From contig JAAVAY010000081.1 in assembly GCA_014803815.1 (NCBI GenBank), positions 1-30,927 of the forward strand: DNA of 30,927 nucleotides. The letters are read 5' to 3'. Positions 25,085 to 30,927 of the stretch are shown here, piece by piece. Origin of the DNA: Allobaculum sp. GTDB taxonomy: Bacteria; Bacillota_I; Bacilli_A; Erysipelotrichales; Erysipelotrichaceae. The translations under genes were made by a program, and so were the position numbers. How positions within the stretch are numbered: the first letter of the stretch is position 1; each line of letters begins with the position of its first letter. The notes beneath the pieces were generated by a model that was not told the DNA's origin, did not search any database, and saw nothing but the letters and a program-made list of their open reading frames with translations.

Positions 25085-25975
25085 ATGGAAGAAGTCATCA
25101 TCCAACACAATGATGCCAATCAGCGATTGGATAAGTTTCTTGGGAAAGCTTACCCTAACTTAAAAAAATCGGCGATGTACAAAGCCATTCGCAATAAAAA
25201 AATCAAAGTCAACCGTAAGCGCGCCTCCTTTGATCAAGTGCTTCAAGAAGGGGATCATATCTTGTTGTTTTTACCTCCTGACTTTTTGGAAAAGCCGAAA
25301 AAAGTGCTCCAAAGTCTGCCCGCACCTCAAATCGTTTTTGAAAACGACCAACTCGTGGCGATGAATAAGCCAGCTGGGCTGTTGTCTATGAAGGATAGCC
25401 CTCAAAATCAGGATACCCTCAACGATCGCTTGTTGAGTTATCTGCAATCAAGTGGTCAATACGATCCTAACCAGGAATCCTCTTTTACCCCTTCTATCGC
25501 CCATCGTTTGGATCGAAACACAAGCGGACTTGTGTTAGCAGGGAAAAATGCGCCAAGTTCCCGTCGGCTTGCGCAAGCCATTGCCAATCACACCATTCGC
25601 AAGTATTATCTCGCCATCACCGATCAAAAACCGATACAAGGCGAAGTAACTCTCTATCTCAAAAAAGAGGGGACCAAATCTTTAGTCTCTAACCGGCCCT
25701 TGGCTGGGTATGATTCAGCCCAAATGGCCATTCACACGATTGGACAGGCGAATGGCCGTTATCTTTCCGAGATTGAACTGTATACAGGCCGTTTTCATCA
25801 AATTCGTGCTTGCCTGGCCTTTTTGGGGACGCCTCTTTTAGGAGATGTTAAATATGGAGGAGCTCCCTATTCTAAAGGGTATGCCTTACAAGCCTATAAA
25901 ATTGATTTAAGCCAAGCGGGCTTTGAAAGAATTAAAACCATTGAACTTCCTCCAAGTGAGCAACTTCATCTTTAA
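25085..25975 (+). CDS. RluA-family pseudouridine synthase (RluC/RluD-like)
   Basis: Converts specific uridines in ribosomal RNA to pseudouridine. From the ATG at 25085 (AAAGGAG upstream) the protein has 296 residues; a longer frame from 24923 has no ribosome site and no similarity. An S4 RNA-binding domain occupies about residues 10-65 (RLDKFLGKAYPNLKKSAMYKAIRNKKI). The synthase domain follows, with the catalytic aspartate Asp143 in AHRLDRNTSGLVL and the C-terminal motif TGRFHQIRACLAFLGTPLLGD. The target base cannot be assigned. A second family member, interrupted by an intron, lies at the end of the window. Confidence 0.93.
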   Translation: MEEVIIQHNDANQRLDKFLGKAYPNLKKSAMYKAIRNKKIKVNRKRASFDQVLQEGDHILLFLPPDFLEKPKKVLQSLPAPQIVFENDQLVAMNKPAGLLSMKDSPQNQDTLNDRLLSYLQSSGQYDPNQESSFTPSIAHRLDRNTSGLVLAGKNAPSSRRLAQAIANHTIRKYYLAITDQKPIQGEVTLYLKKEGTKSLVSNRPLAGYDSAQMAIHTIGQANGRYLSEIELYTGRFHQIRACLAFLGTPLLGDVKYGGAPYSKGYALQAYKIDLSQAGFERIKTIELPPSEQLHL

Positions 25976-25988
25976 AGTTCAAGAAACA

Positions 25989-26010
25989 AATCGAAGGCGA
26001 TTGATTTTTT
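25989..26010 (+). terminator. Weak terminator after the rluA-like gene
   Basis: AATCG and CGATT pair around AAGG and are followed by TGATTTTTT. The stem has only five pairs. Confidence 0.5.
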
Positions 26011-26060
26011 CTAAGCGAGCTTTTTTTTGAAAAGTCACCTTTTTTGGGTAGGCTAAAGCC

Positions 26061-26591
26061 ATGGCGATTTTACTTTTTTCCCTTGTTTTTTTCGTCTTTC
26101 AGCTATGGGGATTAAAAACTTGGAAGCTGATGACCCCTTGGGTGATGGGCTTATGGATGGTGTCTTTTATAGCCTGCAGTTTCTACTATCCCCTACCGTT
26201 GACAGAAATGACGGGTTTGTTTAGTATAGGCTTTCTCGTTTTTTGTCAAGATTTAAAGACGCGTTACTTCAGTGGTTGTTGGTTTGGGGTGGCTCTGTTG
26301 GTTTTAGGCTTAGGCTTTGGGGTCATGGTGTCCCCTCTTTGGCGCCTAGCAGGGTTAGGAATAGGTCTGATGAGCTTTTTTTTCGTCAAGAAACAAAGCC
26401 TTGGGGTAGCCGATGCGATTGGTCTTGGGTGCTTAGGTTTTTCTTTAGGCCTAAGTGGCTTATGTAAAGTGGTGATGATCGCTTCTTTTGGTTGCTTGGT
26501 CTATGGATTTATGCGTGATGAGCGTTTATTGCCCTTTTTAAGCTTTCTGGCCTGGGCCTATTGCTTGGTTTATGGTGTCATGGTGGGATAA
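26061..26591 (+). CDS. Prepilin peptidase-like membrane protein (family A24)
   Basis: A 176-residue, very hydrophobic protein with about six to seven membrane segments. It has both aspartate motifs of the type IV prepilin peptidase (A24) family: D64 in CQDLKTRY, matching the D-x-K/R-x-R pattern, and D118 in LGVADAIG, matching the G-x-x-D pattern. These two aspartates form the active site of such membrane aspartyl proteases, which cleave the leader of pilin-like proteins. The N-terminal methyltransferase domain of larger members is absent. No pilin or secretion genes are in the window, so the substrate is unknown. The ribosome site is poor (GGTAGG). Codon use is Gly/Leu/Phe-heavy as expected for a membrane protein. 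Confidence 0.72.
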   Translation: MAILLFSLVFFVFQLWGLKTWKLMTPWVMGLWMVSFIACSFYYPLPLTEMTGLFSIGFLVFCQDLKTRYFSGCWFGVALLVLGLGFGVMVSPLWRLAGLGIGLMSFFFVKKQSLGVADAIGLGCLGFSLGLSGLCKVVMIASFGCLVYGFMRDERLLPFLSFLAWAYCLVYGVMVG

Positions 26592-26659
26592 GAGGCAATC
26601 TTACAAAAATAAAAGCGGCTAGAAACCAAAAATAGGAGAAAACTAAGAGGAGGATGGGC

Positions 26660-27982
26660 ATGAAAAACTGGTTTTTGGAAGATCAAGAGGCCTATAGCGG
26701 CTTAGTCTTAGGCGGAGGAGGAGCAAGAGGGTGCTATGAAATTGGCGTTTGGAAAGCGCTTGATGAGGAGCACTTGTCGTTTGATTGCACGGCAGGGACA
26801 TCCATTGGAGCTTTAGTGGCTGCCATGTATGTGCAGGGATCCTTAGAGGCCATGATCGCTTTTGTTCAGACGCTCAAACCAACGGCTATTGTTTCCGATT
26901 TATTTGCCTTTCCGGAAACTCTGGGAGCGCTTGTGGCGAGTCGTAAAGAGATCAGCTCCTTTTTACAAAAATACATCTTCGATGGTAAGGGAGTCGACAT
27001 CTCTCCTCTTAAACAAGAACTCAATAAGATGTTTAATTGGCAAGCCTTTCATACTTCTCCGATCAACTACGCTTGCATGACCTTTAATGTCACCAAGCGC
27101 ACTCCACAAGCCTACTTTAAAAGGGAGATGACGGCCCAAAATGCTCAAGACATCATCTTAGCCTCTGCTTCTTGTTATCCAGCTTTTCCAGTACTCAAGA
27201 TGCATGGCGAAGACTACATCGATGGGGGATATTGGGACAATGTGCCCATTGACCTAGCTCAAAAAATGAAAGCCACCAAAATTTTAGCGGTGGATGTCCA
27301 AGGCCCAGGTCTTGTATTGCCAGTGGATCGCAGCCAGATCAACCTCTTTGAGATGAAGCCTTTGTTGCCTTTAGGAAACTTTTTAGACTTTAGTTCTCTT
27401 TCGGCTATGCGCAATTTATGGGCGGGGTATTTGGAGACATCCAAAGCGATGCAAACCCTCACTGGCTTTTTTTATACCTTTGAATGCAGTGAGATTGAGG
27501 CCATCGCCTTTTGGTCGGGCTACTTGAGCTTTCTTTTTTCGCTCCATCGTATTGTTTTTAAATCCGAGGTGATGGAAACCATTGCGCATTGGGTTTTTGA
27601 CTATTCCCCTTCGGATTTATCTAAAACCTTAGCCAAAGACAAAGGGTCTTGGCTTCTCATTGAATCTTTAGCGTATGTGGCTGGACTGGATCCGTATCAT
27701 ATTTGGAGTGTACCGGATTTTTTGAGCCACCTTCATCAAAAACTCGAAGCCTTTTACGAGAAAGTGGACGATTTAACTGATCTGTCCACCTTATCGAGTC
27801 TTTGGGGCCGAAAGGATTTAGACAAAATGGCCATCATCACCTTATTTTATAAAAACCTTTCTCCTTCTCCCCTAGAGGCGAGCCAAAAACTCGCTCCTTT
27901 TGGCTCGGCATATCCTGGTGAGGTGGCTTTAGCGTGGACTTGGTATTTTTTGGAGGTCGTGTATGGAAGAACAAAAGCGTAA
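26660..27982 (+). CDS. Patatin-like phospholipase, first of a tandem pair
   Basis: Serine lipid acyl hydrolase with a Ser-Asp dyad. The oxyanion loop is LGGGGARG (17-24), the nucleophile Ser48 lies in GTSIG (46-50), and the dyad Asp188 is in DGG (188-190), followed by YWDNVP. The catalytic domain covers about residues 12-215. The remaining 225 residues form a helical C-terminal region of unknown role. I chose the ATG at 26660 because AGGAGG (26648-26653) abuts the earlier ATG at 26654 and is correctly spaced for this one. No signal peptide is visible, so it is probably cytoplasmic. It overlaps the next patatin by 20 bases, and the two are clearly paralogues. Confidence 0.9.
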   Translation: MKNWFLEDQEAYSGLVLGGGGARGCYEIGVWKALDEEHLSFDCTAGTSIGALVAAMYVQGSLEAMIAFVQTLKPTAIVSDLFAFPETLGALVASRKEISSFLQKYIFDGKGVDISPLKQELNKMFNWQAFHTSPINYACMTFNVTKRTPQAYFKREMTAQNAQDIILASASCYPAFPVLKMHGEDYIDGGYWDNVPIDLAQKMKATKILAVDVQGPGLVLPVDRSQINLFEMKPLLPLGNFLDFSSLSAMRNLWAGYLETSKAMQTLTGFFYTFECSEIEAIAFWSGYLSFLFSLHRIVFKSEVMETIAHWVFDYSPSDLSKTLAKDKGSWLLIESLAYVAGLDPYHIWSVPDFLSHLHQKLEAFYEKVDDLTDLSTLSSLWGRKDLDKMAIITLFYKNLSPSPLEASQKLAPFGSAYPGEVALAWTWYFLEVVYGRTKA

Positions 27983-29519
27983 TCTTTTGCAACACGTCCC
28001 GTTGCACAAAAGCGAAAGCGATCGCTATGGTTTAGTGCTTGGTGGGGGTGGAGCGAAGGGTTGTTATCACGTTGGCGTATGGCAAGCACTCAATGAGGAA
28101 GGCATCTTTTTTGATGGGGTTTCTGGAACGTCAATTGGAGCCTTGGTGGGGATCTTTTATCCTGGCAATAACATCGAACCCGTGACGGAATTTGTACTCA
28201 ATATGCAACCCGATCACATTGCGGCCGAGTTACCCCAATTGCCTGTGACATTAAAGGAAAAAATTTTGGGATCGCGCACGATGTTACAATTTGTGATCAA
28301 ATACTTCGAATCGCGCATGGATATTCGTCCTTTACGGGAACACTTTCGAACAATGTTTAATTATGATTCCTTCAAAGCCTCGCCCATTAAATACGCCTGT
28401 ATGACCTTTAATGACACCAAAAAGGAAGGGCGTGCCTTTTTCAAAGGAGAAATCACCTCTGAAAATGCAGAAGAAATCGTCATGGCTTCAGCGGCCTGTT
28501 ATCCTGCCTTTCCCAAAATTCATTTTCAAGCAGAAGACTACATGGATGGCATGTATGCGGATAATGTTCCGATTAGCCTTTTAGAAGTCATTCTTCCTGA
28601 AGCCACATGGACAATGGTTGTGGATTTGCATGATCCAGGTGAAGCATTACCTCCTGCTTTAAAACCAGACATGTTTTACATCCAACCTTTGCTTCAACTT
28701 GGAAACCCTTTGGATTTTTCGACTCCCCATGCGAAGCGGTTGTATGCCCAAGGGTATTTGGAGGCTAAGAAGTATTTGGGAAAATATCCTGGCTACATCT
28801 ATACCTTTACTCCTGATGACCAGCCCTTGATTGACATTGTGGAAGACTATTTAGCCCGTCAAATTGCGCAAATGCAAATCGTTTTTCCTAAAGCCGCCCA
28901 AACTAAGGATTTCTTATATCGTGGTATGTTGGGCTATTATCCAGCCGACTTGCCTAACGGAAAGCTTGGAAACTACGATCTTGGTCGTTTAGTGGAAGCT
29001 CTAGCTCTATTTGCCAAGGTCGATCCCATTGCCCTCTACGATTACCGCACCTTTTTGGAAACTATCGTCCAAAATTTACGCACGCTTAAACTCACTACTC
29101 ATCTCAATCCTGAAGAGTTTGCCCTAGTGGATGTGGTTGGCCATGTCAAACGAGATGAACTTCCTAACCAACTCTTCAAAATACTCAAACAAAATGGTGG
29201 CCACTTCTCTGAGCGCATTGAAAACTTAAAAGATCGTTTTCCGGTCAGTTATGTTTTAGCTGTCATTCGCTATTGTTTAGAGCTTTTGTTAGAACAACTA
29301 GACTCGTCAAACCAAAAGCCAAAAGAAATTCCAGAAGAATCGATTTCTTTCACAGATCAAAAAGCTCTAAACAAGGAGCCGATCGAGGAAAAAGAAACAC
29401 ATGTCTCTCAAGTCACTCCTTCAGCTTCCTTATCTCCAGTTCTCTCTATAGAGGAGTCTAAGCCTTTAAATAGATCCTTAAACCAAGAAGCCAAAACACA
29501 AAGCGAAAAAGAAGATTAA
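27963..29519 (+). CDS. Patatin-like phospholipase, second of a tandem pair
   Basis: Paralogue of the preceding gene, 518 residues, with GGAGG seven or so bases before its ATG. The oxyanion loop LGGGGAKG, nucleophile Ser57 in GTSIG (55-59) and Asp195 are present, but the dyad motif reads DGM instead of DGG/DGA. Shared stretches with its neighbour include [16 protein letters not shown]... and YADNVP, showing tandem duplication. The C-terminus differs: from about residue 445 it has a long polar, Glu/Ser/Lys-rich tail with no fold evident. Overlap with the upstream gene implies co-expression. A lipid substrate is inferred from the family only. Confidence 0.88.
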   Translation: MEEQKRNLLQHVPLHKSESDRYGLVLGGGGAKGCYHVGVWQALNEEGIFFDGVSGTSIGALVGIFYPGNNIEPVTEFVLNMQPDHIAAELPQLPVTLKEKILGSRTMLQFVIKYFESRMDIRPLREHFRTMFNYDSFKASPIKYACMTFNDTKKEGRAFFKGEITSENAEEIVMASAACYPAFPKIHFQAEDYMDGMYADNVPISLLEVILPEATWTMVVDLHDPGEALPPALKPDMFYIQPLLQLGNPLDFSTPHAKRLYAQGYLEAKKYLGKYPGYIYTFTPDDQPLIDIVEDYLARQIAQMQIVFPKAAQTKDFLYRGMLGYYPADLPNGKLGNYDLGRLVEALALFAKVDPIALYDYRTFLETIVQNLRTLKLTTHLNPEEFALVDVVGHVKRDELPNQLFKILKQNGGHFSERIENLKDRFPVSYVLAVIRYCLELLLEQLDSSNQKPKEIPEESISFTDQKALNKEPIEEKETHVSQVTPSASLSPVLSIEESKPLNRSLNQEAKTQSEKED

Positions 29520-29650
29520 AAAAGCGGATAGCGAATTCCTAAAATTCATTAGAAGTTCTTTTTATTGAGTCTCCTCGATATCCAATTTGGAGATTAAGCT
29601 AGGTAGAAAATTTAAATAAAATTTGGAATTTTGATGCCTACTCATGTTAT

Positions 29651-29698
29651 AAGTAAAGGGAATCATTAGCCTTTTCCCCGCATGCGCGGGGATGATCT
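29651..29698 (+). CRISPR. Solitary type I-E CRISPR repeat with leader end
   Basis: Bases 29671-29698 match the main array's 28-base repeat at 27 positions; only the last base differs (T for C). The 20 bases before it match the main leader end at 16 positions, including TAAAGGGA and TTAGC. There is no second repeat or spacer. It lies in the same orientation as the main array, 22 kb away. It is either a remnant of a deleted second array or a minimal leader-repeat unit that Cas1-Cas2 could still use. Confidence 0.9.
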
Positions 29699-29751
29699 TG
29701 ATTAAGGCTGATGATTCATAAATCAAAATTTGAGTAGGAATTAAAAAGAGA

Positions 29752-29798
29752 GTTTGTACGAATTTACATTCTGGAAATTCGTTACAAACCCTTTTTTT
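29752..29798. terminator. Bidirectional terminator
   Basis: GTTTGTACGAATTT pairs with AAATTCGTTACAAAC (one bulge) around a nine-base loop. T7 follows on the plus strand and T5 on the minus strand. It can end transcripts of the intron-containing synthase gene (minus) and any transcript through the orphan repeat (plus). Confidence 0.88.
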
Positions 29799-29848
29799 AT
29801 CTTTTGAGTCAAACAGATGGTTGAAAAGCGACCATAAAAACTTCGCTA

Positions 29849-30079
29849 TCAAGCTTTAGCCAGCTCTGGATCGAACCATTTGAAGCGAGTGTCCATATCG
29901 AGTTCAATGTCGATGGGTTTATGGGTAAAGGGTTGCACAAAAGAGAGCTTGTAGGCTTGAAGCATCAACCCTTTGTTGTTGCGAACCATTCCATACAAGG
30001 GATCATTCATAATCGGGTATCCAATGTTGGAAAGGTGAACGCGAATTTGATGTTTGCGGCCAGTAGAAATGTCGGCACG
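29849..30079 (-). CDS. RluA-family pseudouridine synthase, exon 2 (C-terminal part)
   Basis: The 3' exon encodes 76 residues: RADISTGRKHQIRVHLSNIG, then YPIMNDPLYG and a C-terminal end at LAKA before a normal stop. TGRKHQIRVHL is the most conserved C-terminal motif of the RluA family. The reading frame is open further upstream into the intron (from an ATG at 30142), but that stretch is unlike the family and corresponds to intron helices. The exon start is set by the intron's 3' guanosine (30080) and by the family alignment: SLH joined to RADISTGR has exactly the spacing of relatives such as TLVECRLETGR. The exact 3' splice site is an inference. Confidence 0.85.
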   Translation of the reverse strand, partial: RADISTGRKHQIRVHLSNIGYPIMNDPLYGMVRNNKGLMLQAYKLSFVQPFTHKPIDIELDMDTRFKWFDPELAKA

Positions 30080-30440
30080 CACGAGTGACTTATCCTGAAT
30101 TTTGTTTCCACAAGAGCGCAAATCTTGTGGTGCCAAAGGCATCTTGCACTTTCATGCAAGCACAGACTATATCTTCACCTGCACCATGATGTGTTCAGGG
30201 CTGCCCACTTCGGGATCGCTTGATCCCTACTTCCTTAAGGAATAGTCGTTGAACCGTCTTCTATTCGAAGCTTGGCTGCTGATTGCCCGTTATTAAGCCT
30301 TTAGGCTTACGCCATGAGCCATCCAACTGCTTTTTTCTACTTTCGTGGCCATCACACTTGCCTTTTCAAAGCGATGTTGTGGCGCAGTTGGCTTTGGGGG
30401 TTTCCAGCAATTCGAGCAGATATTGTTTCTACACGTTTCC
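30080..30440 (-). ncRNA. Group I self-splicing intron in a pseudouridine synthase gene
   Basis: A ribozyme of about 361 nt with the four classic core elements in order on the minus strand: P AATTGCTGGAAACC (30412-30399), Q AATCAGCAGCC (30284-30274), R GGTTCAACGACTATT (30255-30241) and S AAGATATAGTC (30175-30165). Supporting helices: P1 (30447-30428; TCTGCAT with GTGTAGA across a GAAA-capped loop, with the U.G pair at the 5' splice site), P3 CTGCTC/GGGCAG, P4 TGCTG/CAGCA, P6a CTTC/GAAG, P7 GACTAT/ATAGTC and a P9 hairpin with a GAAA loop. Two hairpins (TTCCTTAAGGAA, and GGGATC/GATCCC) lie between P7 and the 3' strand of P3, as in subgroup IA. There is no endonuclease ORF. Unspliced message stops three codons into the intron. 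Confidence 0.93.
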
Positions 30441-30927
30441 ATGCAGACTGACTGTTGGCCAATCAAAGAGTTTTAAACGTTGAATGTGGGTATGAGCAGG
30501 TTTCCCTTTTTTATACACCATCATCTTTTCCGCTTCATGACGGTTGCGGGCGATAGGGTTGTTGATGTCGATGTCGCGATTGGCCACACGACCATCCACG
30601 ACGGCTAAGTATTGCTTTTTAGCTGTCCCATCTTCGAATTGTTGATCCAAATACGCCTTAGTCAGGGGATGTTTGGAAAAGAGAACTAATCCAGAAGCCT
30701 CATAGTCGATGCGGTTAACGGGTTGAGCAGGAAAGCGGGCCCCATTTTGTTGGAGATAGGCATTTACGCGGGCGGTGAGGGTATCATCACTTTGGCCATC
30801 GCCATGGACCAATAAAAAGGGCTTTTTATTTACCACCAAGCACCAATCGTCTTCATAGACTACAGGTACTCCTCCATAAAACACAGGGGTATCCTCTTGA
30901 AAATCATACGTATCATCCACAAGAGCC
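30441..30927 (-). CDS. RluA-family pseudouridine synthase, exon 1 (5' end outside window)
   Basis: The 5' exon encodes at least 160 residues of the synthase domain. VVYEDDWCLVVNKKPFLLVHG is the typical opening, and the catalytic aspartate is Asp72 (counting from a GTG at 30920) in NRIDYEASGLVLFSK. The exon ends ...WPTVSLH. The window edge cuts the gene at 30927. The frame is open to the edge, so the true start and any N-terminal S4 domain are unknown; GTG at 30920 has no visible ribosome site. Joined to exon 2, the two give about 236 residues of synthase domain with no gap or frameshift relative to the family. Annotated without the intron, this would look like a truncated gene or pseudogene. 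Confidence 0.85.

Larger units (their letters stand above)
29520..29848. other. Intergenic region with orphan CRISPR repeat
   Basis: No gene is supported here; a minus-strand frame that crosses it reads through the CRISPR repeat and is not protein-like. It holds the solitary repeat with its leader end (29651-29698) and a strong bidirectional terminator (29752-29798). A weak stem (CTAA/TTAG near 29535-29550) followed by a T-rich stretch may end the patatin transcript. Confidence 0.6.

Noticed and set aside
29562..29852. Minus-strand 96-codon reading frame after the patatin pair
   Set aside because: It reads through the orphan repeat and the terminator, has no ribosome site, and shows no protein-like pattern.
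30080..30440. IStron (group I intron plus IS605-type transposase)
   Set aside because: Only the ribozyme part is present; nothing like tnpA or tnpB fits in 361 nt.
30283..30483. Plus-strand reading frame inside the intron as a possible endonuclease
   Set aside because: It is 66 codons on the strand opposite to the intron, with no endonuclease motif.
29849..30920. The second rluA-like gene as a pseudogene broken by an insertion sequence or frameshift
   Set aside because: The intervening sequence has no transposase, terminal inverted repeats or target duplication, but has all group I core elements. Removing it restores the frame without loss of residues.

Overview
The window reads as chromosomal DNA of a low-GC Gram-positive bacterium (Firmicutes/Bacillota; possibly an Erysipelotrichia-like lineage, inferred only from gene style). 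Most genes have AAAGGAGG-type ribosome binding sites and tight intergenic spacing. Rho-independent terminators are frequent. There are two trigger factors, a lon-engB pair, a wzm/wzt polysaccharide exporter, a group B-like [FeFe] hydrogenase and a type I-E CRISPR system close to the streptococcal form.

Layout. 301-6991 (+): type I-E effector and adaptation operon (cse1-cse2-cas7-cas5-cas6-cas1-cas2, with Cas2 fused to a DEDDh exonuclease), then a small array of 4 repeats and 3 spacers. No cas3 lies in the window. 7129-8977 (-): a trigger factor with an intact FKBP-type domain but no ribosome-docking motif, and a GNAT acetyltransferase. 9361-14029 (+): a second trigger factor with the opposite pattern of loss, then lon and engB. 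14096-16451 (-): a short pyrophosphatase-like protein and glutamine-dependent NAD synthetase. 16594-22868 (-): a four-gene surface-polysaccharide operon (ABC permease, two-domain glycosyltransferase, ABC ATPase, glycosyltransferase). 23121-24659 (-): [FeFe] hydrogenase. 25085-29519 (+): an RluA-type pseudouridine synthase, a prepilin-peptidase-like membrane protein and two tandem patatin-like phospholipases. 29651-29698: a solitary copy of the CRISPR repeat with a copy of the leader end, 22 kb from the main array. 29849-30927 (-): a second RluA-type pseudouridine synthase gene that looks broken but is split by a self-splicing group I intron.

The strongest unusual signal is this intron, about 361 nt at 30080-30440 on the minus strand. 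It carries recognisable P, Q, R and S core elements, P1 with a U.G pair at the 5' splice site, P3, P4, P7 and P7.1/P7.2-type hairpins. Removing it joins the two reading frames in phase and restores the family spacing up to the conserved TGRKHQIRVHL motif. It has no homing endonuclease ORF. Group I introns inside bacterial protein-coding genes are rare, and I know of none described in a pseudouridine synthase.

Secondary signals are: complementary domain loss in the two trigger factors; a structured spacer or terminator-like hairpin between the Shine-Dalgarno sequence and the AUG of lon, with weaker versions at nadE and the hydrogenase; a structured leader and twin palindromes upstream of the second trigger factor; and the orphan leader-repeat unit.
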